Positions 23,581-30,989 of a stretch of 35,494 bases of DNA are shown here, piece by piece. A model generated the notes under the pieces. That model saw only the letters and a program-made list of their open reading frames with translations. It did not search any database and had not been told where the DNA came from. Source of the DNA: Steroidobacter sp. (lineage in GTDB: Bacteria; Pseudomonadota; Gammaproteobacteria; Steroidobacterales; Steroidobacteraceae); contig NZ_JAEUPY010000838.1 in NCBI RefSeq assembly GCF_016790065.1, positions 1 through 35,494 of the forward strand. Reading direction: 5' to 3'. Both the position numbers and the translations under genes were made by a program. The number at the start of each line of letters is the position of its first letter. Position 1 is the first letter of the stretch.

Positions 23581-24414
23581 ATGAGAAAACTTGCGGGTGG
23601 GTTGATCGTTCTGTGCTGTGCATGGGTGGCGATGCCAGCACTCGCCGCTATCGACGATGGCTTGAATCAGATTCGGCGCAAGGGCTGCGCCAAGCGGCCT
23701 GGCGTGGAGCAGCCGCTGCGTTCCAGTAAAGAATTGAATGCGGTGGCACGCGAGTGGTCCAAAGGCGGCCGGCTGCGCGAGGCGTTGGATCGCTCCGATT
23801 ATCGGGCCACTCAGTCGGCGTCCATGCAGGTGCAAGGCTCGGCTGACCAGAAAGCCATTCTCGATGTGTTACGAGCCAACTACTGCGACACCATCACCGA
23901 TCCTGCGTTCAAAGAGATTGGCGTGTTCCAACAGCGCAATGGGGTATGGGTTGTGGTCGCTGCGCCCTTCGCTACGCCGGCTGTCAAAGATGCTGCTGCG
24001 GTTAGTAAGAAGGTGCTGGCATTGGTGAATGCCGCTCGCTCCAAGGCTCGCAAATGTGGGCGGACGGAGTTCGCGGCGGTGCCTGCTGTGACGTTATCTG
24101 CGATGTTGAGTCGGGCTGCGTTGCTTCATACCCAGGACATGGCCAAGCGAGATTTCTTTGAGCACGTCGGCTCGGATGGCAGCAAGGTTAGCGATCGTGT
24201 TGCACGCGTCGATTACAAATGGCGCACGGTTGGCGAGAACATCGCCATCGGCGCGGAGACGCCGGAGAGTGTGGTGCAGGGTTGGATCGAGAGCCCTGGG
24301 CACTGTGCCAACATCATGAGCCCCGGCTTTACCGAGATGGGGATTGCGTTCGTGGTTGAGCGCAAGAGTGAGGCGGGGATTTATTGGACTCAAGTGTTTG
24401 CCGCGCCCCGATGA
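23581..24414 (+). CDS. Secreted CAP (SCP) domain protein with degenerate N-terminal copy
   Basis: 277 residues with a signal peptide cleaved after ALA (about residue 22). The C-terminal CAP domain (about 142-275) is canonical: VLALVNAARSKARKCG, HTQDMAKRDFFEHVGSDG, VGENIAIG, and WIESPGHCANIMSPGFTEMG. The N-terminal half (about 25-130) repeats the outline (LNQIRRKGC, ELNAVAREW, YRATQSASM, ITDPAFKEIGVFQ) but lacks the HxGSDG and GENIA motifs. It is probably a decayed or structural CAP copy. CAP proteins are extracellular, of varied function; no specific role is readable. It starts 9 nt after the LigD-type gene and overlaps the DUF3565 gene by 4 nt. Confidence 0.9.
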   Translation: MRKLAGGLIVLCCAWVAMPALAAIDDGLNQIRRKGCAKRPGVEQPLRSSKELNAVAREWSKGGRLREALDRSDYRATQSASMQVQGSADQKAILDVLRANYCDTITDPAFKEIGVFQQRNGVWVVVAAPFATPAVKDAAAVSKKVLALVNAARSKARKCGRTEFAAVPAVTLSAMLSRAALLHTQDMAKRDFFEHVGSDGSKVSDRVARVDYKWRTVGENIAIGAETPESVVQGWIESPGHCANIMSPGFTEMGIAFVVERKSEAGIYWTQVFAAPR

Positions 24415-24611
24415 AGAGCAAGATTGTTTCGTTTCATCAGGATGAGGCTCGGGATTGGGTTGCGAGGTTGGCGTGTGGGCACAACCAGCATGTTCGTCAC
24501 AATCCGCCTTGGGTGAGTCGGCCCTGGGTTGTCACTAACGAAGGGCGCGCCGCGGCCTTGGGCAGTGAGTTGGATTGCAAGAAGTGCGATGAGGGCAAGC
24601 CGGCAGACTAA
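24411..24611 (+). CDS. DUF3565 family small protein
   Basis: 66 residues from the ATG at 24411, overlapping the CAP gene stop (ATGA). The sequence MKSKIVSFHQDEARDWVARL, then CGHNQHVRHNPPW and a C-terminal CKKC pair matches DUF3565. Conserved Cys and His residues (CGHNQH, H, CKKC) could bind a metal. The function is unknown. It is translationally coupled to the CAP protein. Confidence 0.88.
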   Translation: MKSKIVSFHQDEARDWVARLACGHNQHVRHNPPWVSRPWVVTNEGRAAALGSELDCKKCDEGKPAD

Positions 24612-24624
24612 TGTTTTGCTGAGC

Positions 24625-24670
24625 TGAGAAAGACAGCGCCGAGGATGGGTCTCCTCGGCGCCGCTTCTCA
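24625..24670. terminator. Strong bidirectional hairpin between convergent genes
   Basis: A perfect 10-bp stem GCGCCGAGGA (24636-24645)/TCCTCGGCGC (24652-24661) with a 6-nt loop is extended after a small internal loop by TGAGAA/TTCTCA (24625-24630, 24665-24670). It sits between the convergent DUF3565 and Gly-rich protein genes. T-tracts are weak on both sides, but the position and strength fit a shared terminator. Confidence 0.65.
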
Positions 24671-24679
24671 CCTTGCAAC

Positions 24680-25294
24680 TTACTTACGCGATGCACTCAT
24701 CGAGCCGTTGCCTTCGGCGCTGACTCCGCTGCGCGACGCAGACGCCGAACCGTTTCCATTACCCGCCAGATTCAACCCGCTCGCCGGCTTCTCAGCCGAC
24801 TCAGACTGCGCCGGCGCCGCCGTATCGCTCGCCTTCGGCGTTGCGTCTTTCACCTGCTGAGTCGCGTTAGAAACATTGGCGCCTTCGAGTTGCACGTCGT
24901 TGATCGCACCGACGGCGCTGGCGGCAGCTGAAGAGGTCGTCGCAGTGGCGAGCTGGCGAGTCTCGCCAACCTTCTCTCGCGTCTCGCCGACTTTCTGTTT
25001 CGTCTGATCGACGCTCGAAGCAGCACGATCACGCACAGCGCCACCTGTATCACGCACACGACCCGTAGCCCGTTCAGCAGTATCGCGAGTGGTTCGGCGG
25101 AGGGTGCTCGTGTCGAGATCGGCACCAAGAGAGCCGTTCAAAGAACCCTGCGAGGTCATGTTCATGTCCCGCAGACCGCCGCCGAGCGTGCCACCCAAAC
25201 CACCGCCGATTCCGCCCAGGACCTGAGCATTCACAGCGGCGCAATTCAGAGCAGCCGCCATCGCGATACCGATCAGAAAGTAACGAGTCTTCAT
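24680..25294 (-). CDS. Exported low-complexity Gly/Ala/Ser-rich protein
   Basis: 204 residues from MKTRYFLIGIAMAAAL at 25294, preceded by AGGAGA; a longer frame to 25354 is rejected. The signal peptide ends at VNAQ. A glycine-rich stretch (VLGGIGGGLGGTLGGGL) is followed by a charged helical region (RRTTRDTAERATGRVRD, then two heptads of KVGETRE/KVGETRQ) like a short coiled coil. A Gly/Ser/Asn-rich tail (GNGNGSASASRSG, NGSMSASRK) ends the protein. I recognise no family. It may be a cell-surface or periplasmic structural protein. It has its own ribosome site and is followed by the strong hairpin at 24625-24670. Confidence 0.78.
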   Translation of the reverse strand: MKTRYFLIGIAMAAALNCAAVNAQVLGGIGGGLGGTLGGGLRDMNMTSQGSLNGSLGADLDTSTLRRTTRDTAERATGRVRDTGGAVRDRAASSVDQTKQKVGETREKVGETRQLATATTSSAAASAVGAINDVQLEGANVSNATQQVKDATPKASDTAAPAQSESAEKPASGLNLAGNGNGSASASRSGVSAEGNGSMSASRK

Positions 25295-25429
25295 AAGAAT
25301 CTCCTGTCTCGGCGGCAGCCAATCTGCAGCCTTTGATAGGAGTACGAGGGCCAAAGTCGATTTCTTCCAGCGACCGCGAAAGATTTTTTATTTGACGTAA
25401 TCAGGCGCTCAAGCCAGGGGGCGCCTAGC
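25295..25429. other. Intergenic region between the S8 protease and Gly-rich genes
   Basis: This 135-nt gap holds an inverted repeat AGGCGC (25403-25408)/GCGCCT (25421-25426) just after the S8 protease stop, with a TTTTTTATTT run on its plus-strand left side. On the coding (minus) strand the hairpin is followed by an A-rich rather than T-rich stretch, so it is a poor terminator. The promoter of the Gly-rich gene should also lie here; none was assigned. Confidence 0.3.
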
Positions 25430-26746
25430 TCAGCGCGGGGCGGAGGCCAGCTGCTCGGATGGCCGCAGGTCGTTGCCGACCAGGCCGTTGCCATACACCT
25501 TATCGACACCCTTAGCGCCAAGATCCGTTGCCTGGGCAACGAGCGCAGCGACAGCCGCGTCGGCTTGTTCTTTATTTACAGCACTCAACTGCGCAGCCAA
25601 CAAGCCAGCGACGATAGGCGCGGCGAATGATGTGCCACGAACTAAACCGAACGGCGACTCAACCCCGGCGGCCGACATGTTCGCGCCGGGCGCGGAGAAA
25701 TCCACGTGCTTGCCTCGGCAAGCTTCAACGAGCACCCGCTGTTTCGCATCGACGCCGGTGACGGCGATGACTGCAGGATACGCAGCAGGGAATAAAGGCG
25801 GCGCACTGGGCCCGTCATTCCCCACAGCAGCGACGATCAAGTGACCTCGCGAGGTAACGACACGAACGATCTGTTCCAACAAAACATTGGGAGGTCCGAC
25901 CAAACTGATATTGATGACGGGGACTTTCTCCCGCGACATCCAAGCGAAAGCTTCAGCCACTGAGTCGAGAGCGCCGCCGGTCGCGAGCCCGCAGTAAACA
26001 TCGGCAGCAAACAACTCTGCGCCCGGCGCGGCGCCATGAAACACATCGCCTCGTCCAACTAATAAGGAAGCCACGGCCGTTCCGTGAGCGCTAGGAATGC
26101 CGCCACCAGCACAACCATGCTCGTGCACGACCACGCCGTCAAAAACAGAATGCGACCGCTGCACACCACCGTCGATCAAACCGACCTTGGCCGCGACTAC
26201 GCCGCCGCCCGTCGCACCGAGCGTCGCTGCGGGGGCCGCAGGCCCAACTTCCCCACTCTCCAAATAGACATGGTTGTAATCGTAGGTCCCCTCGGGATCC
26301 TCTCTGCGCAAGCGCTCGAGAGCGCGGCGGGTGGACATGCCAGGCGGCGCCTGTAGAACCACGATGGAGACATCCAACCCCTCGAGCGTCCGAGTCCGCC
26401 CAACGCCGAAGCCGGCAGCACGAGCGCGATCGAGCGCGGCCGGAGTGGGCGACAGCGCGACGACTTCGCTGCGAACGATGGGCGCACCCCGAGGGTCGGC
26501 TTCCAACACCGTCCGGTTGGAACGCAGTAAGTTCCGAATCCGCAGTTGCCGCACTTCGCTTAGCCGAGCCCCCACATCGGCCTGATCAAGCACCCCATTC
26601 ACGGTCCGATTGAGCGAATCGGTAGGCAGCCCAGGCAGATTAGGCACCTGCACCGGCGGCAACGCGATCTGCGCGTGCGCGGACGAACCTGCCGCCAGCA
26701 GCAACAGCGCACAGACAAACAGGGGAAAGCGCCTGGTCGGTAACAT
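25430..26746 (-). CDS. Exported S8 family (subtilisin-like) serine peptidase
   Basis: 438 residues from the ATG at 26746; the signal peptide ends at AHAQ (about residue 26), and a longer frame to 26836 is rejected. A prodomain-like region covers about 27-180 and includes a MST-RALERLRREDPEG inhibitor-like block. The catalytic domain has Asp192 (GLIDGGV), His221 (SAHGTAVAS), oxyanion Asn310 (AAVGNDGP) and Ser373 (GTSFAAPIVAG), so all catalytic residues are present. A Cys pair (Cys212, Cys252) could form a disulphide. The gene is divergent from an ECF sigma factor/anti-sigma pair. I infer it belongs to that stress regulon, perhaps degrading damaged envelope proteins. Confidence 0.92.
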   Translation of the reverse strand: MLPTRRFPLFVCALLLLAAGSSAHAQIALPPVQVPNLPGLPTDSLNRTVNGVLDQADVGARLSEVRQLRIRNLLRSNRTVLEADPRGAPIVRSEVVALSPTPAALDRARAAGFGVGRTRTLEGLDVSIVVLQAPPGMSTRRALERLRREDPEGTYDYNHVYLESGEVGPAAPAATLGATGGGVVAAKVGLIDGGVQRSHSVFDGVVVHEHGCAGGGIPSAHGTAVASLLVGRGDVFHGAAPGAELFAADVYCGLATGGALDSVAEAFAWMSREKVPVINISLVGPPNVLLEQIVRVVTSRGHLIVAAVGNDGPSAPPLFPAAYPAVIAVTGVDAKQRVLVEACRGKHVDFSAPGANMSAAGVESPFGLVRGTSFAAPIVAGLLAAQLSAVNKEQADAAVAALVAQATDLGAKGVDKVYGNGLVGNDLRPSEQLASAPR

Positions 26747-26837
26747 GAGTACGGTCAACGGCCCAAGTAGGCCACCTTCAGCATATACGTGCCGCCAGCC
26801 AAAATCCTTCCGCGCCGGTCGCGGAATTCGGCACAAT

Positions 26838-26860
26838 TATTTGTCAGCCTGGTATTTGTC
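26838..26860. repeat. Direct repeat TATTTGTC x2
   Basis: Two identical octamers, 26838-26845 and 26853-26860, are 15 bp apart. The next 15-bp step coincides with the -35 element of the ECF-type promoter at 26868. They could be an activator site or chance; no cognate protein is evident. Confidence 0.3.
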
Positions 26861-26867
26861 GACGTGT

Positions 26868-26896
26868 GGAATAAACCCAACCCGCCACTCGTATTC
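26868..26896 (+). promoter_or_regulatory. ECF-type promoter of the sigma factor gene
   Basis: GGAATAAAC (26868-26876) as -35 and CGTATTC (26890-26896) as -10, with 17 nt between GGAAT and CGT, fit the GGAA-N16/17-CGT pattern of ECF sigma-dependent promoters. Transcription would start near 26903, so translation must begin at the ATG at 26919. Autoregulation by the encoded sigma factor is a usual feature of such genes and is inferred here. Confidence 0.6.
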
Positions 26897-26918
26897 ATGA
26901 GTGAGACCTGAAACACAC

Positions 26919-27404
26919 ATGACGGCCTCTGTGGAGCAAGTTCGAGCTCAGATCGTGGCACTGCTGCCTCGGCTGCGTCGTTTCGGTCGCACCATCACCC
27001 ATCACGCCTCGGACGCGGATGACTTGGTGCAGATCGCGATCGAGCGCGCCCTGTTACGCCATGAGCAATGGCGGCCGGAGTCGCCGTTTCATAGCTGGAT
27101 GTTCGGCATCATGCGCAACGCTTGGATCGACGAAGCTCGCGCTCGCAGCCGCAGAGGCCAAGTGTTGGCGCCGGAGGAAGCTGGCCTCGATGTCGGTGAC
27201 AACGCCAGCGAAGCGCAGCAGCGGCTGTTGTCAGTGCAAAGGGCGATGGCCTCGCTGCCCGAGGAGCAACGCCTGGCGGTGGCGCTGGTGTTGATCGAAG
27301 GGCTTTCTTACAAGGAAGCCGCCGAGGCCTTGGACGTGCCGATAGGAACATTGACGAGCCGGCTGGCACGCGGCCGCGAGGCCCTGCAGAAGCAGCTGGA
27401 GTGA
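26919..27404 (+). CDS. ECF-type RNA polymerase sigma factor
   Basis: 161 residues from the ATG at 26919; a GTG at 26901 lies before the predicted transcript start. Region 2 covers about 8-75 (ASDADDLVQIAIERALLR, FHSWMFGIMRNAWIDEARAR). Region 4 covers about 105-158 (MASLPEEQRLAVALVLIEG, LSYKEAAEALDVPIGTLTSR, LARGREALQ). There is no region 1 or 3, so it is an ECF/group 4 factor. It is followed after 9 nt by a membrane anti-sigma gene, the typical pair, and preceded by an ECF-type promoter, so positive autoregulation held off by the anti-sigma factor is likely. Confidence 0.95.
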   Translation: MTASVEQVRAQIVALLPRLRRFGRTITHHASDADDLVQIAIERALLRHEQWRPESPFHSWMFGIMRNAWIDEARARSRRGQVLAPEEAGLDVGDNASEAQQRLLSVQRAMASLPEEQRLAVALVLIEGLSYKEAAEALDVPIGTLTSRLARGREALQKQLE

Positions 27405-27413
27405 AGGTGGACC

Positions 27414-28163
27414 ATGCAGTTCTCGGATGAAACCTTGATGGCCTATGCCGACGGCGAAGTCGACGCCGACCTGCGCCGGCAAATCGAAGCGGCGATGGCG
27501 CTCGATCCCGCCATCGCCGAGCGCGTGAACAAGCATCGCGGCTTGCGAGCCGATCTGGGCGCGGCCTTCGGTGGCGTGCTCGATGAGCCGATTCCGAATC
27601 GCCTGCTCGATGCGGCCGCCGCGTCGCCGGCTGCGGCCAACTACGCAAGCATCACTGATTTGAGTGAAGCGCGAGCCGCCAAGCAACGCGCGGCGCATCC
27701 GAAGCGACGTTGGTCGTGGCCCGAGTGGGGCACCATTGCGGCCACCTTGGTCATCGGTATTCTCGCCGGGCGCACAGCGCTGCAGCCGTCGCAGTCTGAT
27801 TTGTTTGCAACGGCCGATGGCATCGTCGCGCGGGGCGAACTGTCAGCCGCACTCACCGATCAAGTCGGCGCAGCGTCCGACGAGGCGAAGATCAAGATCG
27901 GCCTCACGTTCAAAGATCAGAGCGGTGAGTACTGCCGCAGCTTCATGACGGACTCCGCAGCAGGTTTCGCCTGTCGCACGGGCGGCGCATGGAAGGTACG
28001 CGCATTGAGCGAAGGCACTTTCGACAAGCAGACCGGCGAATATCGCATGGCAGGCTCGGAGCTGCCGCCGGCCATCCTCACAGCGATTGAACACAACATG
28101 GCGGGCGAGGCTCTGGATGCCGAACAAGAACAGGCAGCCCAGGCACGCGACTGGAAACAATAG
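27414..28163 (+). CDS. Transmembrane anti-sigma factor
   Basis: 249 residues preceded by GGTGG. The cytoplasmic N-terminus (MQFSDETLMAYADGEVDADL, then a helical stretch) has the usual anti-sigma-domain outline but no zinc-binding HxxxCxxC motif. One membrane segment lies at about 104-120 (WGTIAATLVIGILAGRTAL). The periplasmic part (about 121-249) has a pair of cysteines (YCRSF, FACRTGGAW) and could sense stress or be a protease target. It is encoded right after the ECF sigma factor, so it is almost certainly its inhibitor. The gene product has no close named family that I recognise beyond this. Confidence 0.88.
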   Translation: MQFSDETLMAYADGEVDADLRRQIEAAMALDPAIAERVNKHRGLRADLGAAFGGVLDEPIPNRLLDAAAASPAAANYASITDLSEARAAKQRAAHPKRRWSWPEWGTIAATLVIGILAGRTALQPSQSDLFATADGIVARGELSAALTDQVGAASDEAKIKIGLTFKDQSGEYCRSFMTDSAAGFACRTGGAWKVRALSEGTFDKQTGEYRMAGSELPPAILTAIEHNMAGEALDAEQEQAAQARDWKQ

Positions 28164-28207
28164 CCAGAAACTGAGACCGGCCTGCAGCGGCGCCGGCCCG
28201 GTGCCAC

Positions 28208-28213
28208 TACAAT
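28208..28213 (+). promoter_or_regulatory. Putative -10 element before the phospholipase D-like gene
   Basis: TACAAT lies 6 nt before the ATG at 28220, with no ribosome site present. Together with similar hexamers before other genes in the window it suggests a near-leaderless transcript. No good -35 was found. Confidence 0.3.
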
Positions 28214-28219
28214 TCGGTC

Positions 28220-29725
28220 ATGGATCCCCTGCTCCAAGACCAACCGACGGCGGGCCGGCGCTTTCAAAAACGCTGGCTGTGGTGGGCATTCCTCGCGTGG
28301 TGGGTGGCCGTTGCGACGTGGAATGTGGTGAAGCCCATGCCGCCGGGCACCGACGTGACGTCCGCTACGGTCGCCGTCGACGCCAGCGATGTGCAGTTTC
28401 TCTACGACCTGAGCACCAACTCGCCCACCGGCAAGCCGGTGCGTGAACAGCGCATCTTCGATGAAGTGTTCGGCATCGTGGACCAGGCGCAGTCGTTCCT
28501 GGTCGCCGACTTTTTCCTGATCAACGACATGATGGGCGCGGATGCAGGCGTGCATCGGCGCCTCAGCCGAGAACTGGCGGATCGCTTGCTGGCACGTAAA
28601 GCGGCGCAGCCCGAGCTGGCGATTCTGTTGATCACCGATCCCATCAATGACATTTACGGCGGCCTGCCGTCGGCGCTGTTGAATGAGCTGCGCGCGGCCG
28701 GCATCGACGTGGTGAACACCGACCTCGATCCGTTGCGCGATTCCAATCCCGCGTACTCGGCGCTGTGGCGCATGTTTCTGCAATGGTGGGGCAACGCGCC
28801 GGACGGCGGTTCAATGGCCAACCCATTCGGCTCGGACAAAGCCAAGCCGATCACCTTGCGCAGTTGGTTGGCGATGGCCAATTTCAAAGCCAACCATCGC
28901 AAGGTCATCGCCGCCGATCGGGCCGACGGCAGTCTGACGGCGCTGGTGACTTCAGCGAATCCGCACGATGGCAGCAGCTCGCATTCCAACGTGGCGCTTC
29001 GCTTCAACGGGCCGCTAGTTCAAGACATCGTCAACAGCGAAATGGCGGTGGCGCGCTTCTCGGGATGGAAGGGCCATGTGTACGCAACTCCACCGAGTCA
29101 GGCCGCCGCGACGACGCCGACCGATCCGGTGCAGCTGCAATTCCTGACTGAAGAGGCAATTCGCGATCATCTGCTCGGCGCCATCGACACCACGCGCAAC
29201 GGCGACGCCGTCAGTATCGCGACGTTTTATATTTCCGATCGCAAGATCATGCAGAGCTTGGTCAGTGCAGCGGCGCGCGGCGTGAAGGTTCGTTTGATCC
29301 TGGATCCGAATCGCGATGCCTTCGGGCGGCAGAAAGACGGCGTGCCGAATCGGCCGGTGGCCAACGAACTGGTGAACCGCAGCGGCGACAAGATTCAAGT
29401 GCGTTGGTATCGCACCCACGGCGAACAATTTCACACCAAGCTGGCGTTGGTGACCCACGGCGAGCGGCTGATCGTGTCGCTGGGCTCGGCCAATCTCACC
29501 AGCCGGAACATCGGCAACTACAACTTGGAAGCCAATGTGGGGCTGGAGTTGAGCGCCACGTCAGCGCTGGGCATAGAAATGATCGGTTACTTCGATCGGC
29601 TGTGGAACAACGACGGCCCATCCGGCACCGGCTTCACCGCCGACTACGGCGCCTGGCGCGATGACGATACCGGCCGATACTGGCGTTATCGCTTGATGGA
29701 AGCCACCGGGCTGAGCACGTTCTAG
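28220..29725 (+). CDS. Phospholipase D/cardiolipin synthase-like membrane protein
   Basis: 501 residues. An N-terminal hydrophobic segment at about 19-37 (WLWWAFLAWWVAVATW) is a signal anchor. Two PLD-type halves follow. The first catalytic motif is intact: His226, Lys228 and Asp233 in HRKVIAAD, followed by SANPHDGSSSH. The second has His405 and Lys407 (FHTKLALVTHG), then GSANLTSRN, but Thr412 stands where HxKxxxxD expects Asp. The superfamily hydrolyses or transfers phosphodiester head groups; membrane placement suggests phospholipid work, such as cardiolipin synthesis, but this is inferred. The last 165 nt are overlapped on the opposite strand by the thermonuclease gene. Confidence 0.88.
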   Translation: MDPLLQDQPTAGRRFQKRWLWWAFLAWWVAVATWNVVKPMPPGTDVTSATVAVDASDVQFLYDLSTNSPTGKPVREQRIFDEVFGIVDQAQSFLVADFFLINDMMGADAGVHRRLSRELADRLLARKAAQPELAILLITDPINDIYGGLPSALLNELRAAGIDVVNTDLDPLRDSNPAYSALWRMFLQWWGNAPDGGSMANPFGSDKAKPITLRSWLAMANFKANHRKVIAADRADGSLTALVTSANPHDGSSSHSNVALRFNGPLVQDIVNSEMAVARFSGWKGHVYATPPSQAAATTPTDPVQLQFLTEEAIRDHLLGAIDTTRNGDAVSIATFYISDRKIMQSLVSAAARGVKVRLILDPNRDAFGRQKDGVPNRPVANELVNRSGDKIQVRWYRTHGEQFHTKLALVTHGERLIVSLGSANLTSRNIGNYNLEANVGLELSATSALGIEMIGYFDRLWNNDGPSGTGFTADYGAWRDDDTGRYWRYRLMEATGLSTF

Positions 29726-30280
29726 GCTGGCGAACGCATCGGCATCGACCCAAGCCACCGACGTTCGTTTGCCCTTTTGTCGCTGATGATAACGATGCTG
29801 CCAGGGAGGCACGCGATCGCTCGGATCCAGCGCCCATAGTCCGCGACGGCTGGCACGCGCCGCTTCTTCCAACGCAATCAACGATTGGTCGTGCACGGTG
29901 CGGCGATACACCCATACATGTCCATCGCGCACCAGCGCTTTGGCAACGTCGAGTCGATCCGGCTCGCGATACACGCGCACCACTTTACGACCGTAGCAAT
30001 CGGTCTCGATCACATCGACGAAGACATTCCGGTCGCCGATGAGTGCGACCAACGCGGCACGCGCGGTGTTGCCATAGGGTTGATCTTTCTCCGGCGCGTC
30101 GATGTCTTGCAGACGAACATCGACATCGCGGCCCTTGGCCGGACGCACCAGGAAACTATCGCCATCGAAGATTTTGCGAACTGTGCCGGCAAAGTCTTGC
30201 TCATCGGCGTGCGCGACCGCAGTCAGCAACAAGCACGCGCCTGCCAACAACAACCGAGTTCTATTTAACAGCGTGGGCAT
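29561..30280 (-). CDS. Secreted thermonuclease (SNase) family protein with overprinted tail
   Basis: 239 residues from the ATG at 30280, which opens a clear signal peptide (LLLAGACLLLTAVAHA); a longer frame to 30346 would overlap the upstream lipoprotein gene. The SNase OB fold covers about 28-165: FDGDSFLVR, VRLQDIDAPEKDQPYG (catalytic Arg/Asp/Glu region), YGRKVVRVY and ASRRGLWALDPSDRVPPWQHR. Nucleases of this type cleave DNA and RNA with calcium. After the core the frame runs on for about 60 residues without domain similarity, and the last 165 nt lie antisense to the 3' end of the phospholipase D-like gene. That suggests loss of an earlier stop. It is 31 nt downstream of the PqiC-like gene. 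Confidence 0.85.
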   Translation of the reverse strand: MPTLLNRTRLLLAGACLLLTAVAHADEQDFAGTVRKIFDGDSFLVRPAKGRDVDVRLQDIDAPEKDQPYGNTARAALVALIGDRNVFVDVIETDCYGRKVVRVYREPDRLDVAKALVRDGHVWVYRRTVHDQSLIALEEAARASRRGLWALDPSDRVPPWQHRYHQRQKGKRTSVAWVDADAFASLERAQPGGFHQAITPVSAGIVIAPGAVVGGEAGAGWAVVVPQPIEVTDHFYAQR

Positions 30281-30311
30281 CGGACATCGGGCCACCCAAC
30301 GGGGTGGCGGA

Positions 30312-30989
30312 TCATTGCTGAGAACGAACTTCCGCAGTCTCGCCATGCGCTTTGCGTAAAGCCGGCTGATCGGTCGCGACCGCCGTCGCCGTCTGTTGCG
30401 CCAGATCCAGCGCCACCTTTTGCGAGGCCGACTCGAACGCCGCCACTACGGTGCTCATGCGCTCTTCGGTCGCAGCGACGCGGGCATCGCTGGTGACAGT
30501 GGCGACCAACTTACGATCGACGATACGGATCAAGCGACCGATGATGGCTACGTGTGCTTCTGGAATCGCGCCACGTGCGTAATCCGATTCAAAGTGTCGC
30601 ACTTCGATATCGAGCATGTAGTCGCTGGCGACGCGCGCCTGTTCGGCCGTGACGCTACGAAACAGCTTCTGATCCTGCAGCGTGCTGACCAGCATGCTCT
30701 GCACGACTTCCACCGTTCGGCCGCCCCAGCGCGCACCTCGGTAATAGTCGAGCTGACGACCTTTGAGCACAGCGATACGGTCGGTATCCAAGCCCGGCGC
30801 GAAGTCCGGACGAGCGATGGAGATATCGACCTGAGTCGCCTGCACGCCGCTGAGCGAGCCGGCTGGTGCCGAAGCAATCACATAGCCGGTGGGCACCGGA
30901 GTGTCGCTGTCGAACAGCGAGCCGGTGCTACAAGCGGCACAGGACAATGCAACAGCGGCCAACAGTGCAGTTCTCACGCGCGCGCTCAT
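30312..30989 (-). CDS. ABC transport auxiliary lipoprotein, PqiC-like
   Basis: 225 residues with a lipobox SCAAC (Cys20) after a short signal. The body matches the ABC_trans_aux/PqiC fold: VDISIARPDFAPGLDTDRIAV, then LDYYRGARWGGRTVEVVQSM, VSDYMLDIEVRHFESDY-like text (ASDYMLDIEVRHFE) and IGRLIRIVDRKLVA. Such lipoproteins sit in the outer membrane and connect with MCE tunnels. It is the last gene of the MCE transporter operon and overlaps the MCE gene by 4 nt (ATGA). It takes the place that mlaC/mlaB hold in the classic Mla operon. Confidence 0.88.
   Translation of the reverse strand: MSARVRTALLAAVALSCAACSTGSLFDSDTPVPTGYVIASAPAGSLSGVQATQVDISIARPDFAPGLDTDRIAVLKGRQLDYYRGARWGGRTVEVVQSMLVSTLQDQKLFRSVTAEQARVASDYMLDIEVRHFESDYARGAIPEAHVAIIGRLIRIVDRKLVATVTSDARVAATEERMSTVVAAFESASQKVALDLAQQTATAVATDQPALRKAHGETAEVRSQQ

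Noticed and set aside
22924-23835. Minus-strand open frame of 303 codons across the LigD-type and CAP genes
   Set aside because: It crosses two real genes on the opposite strand and has an Arg/His-rich, domainless translation.
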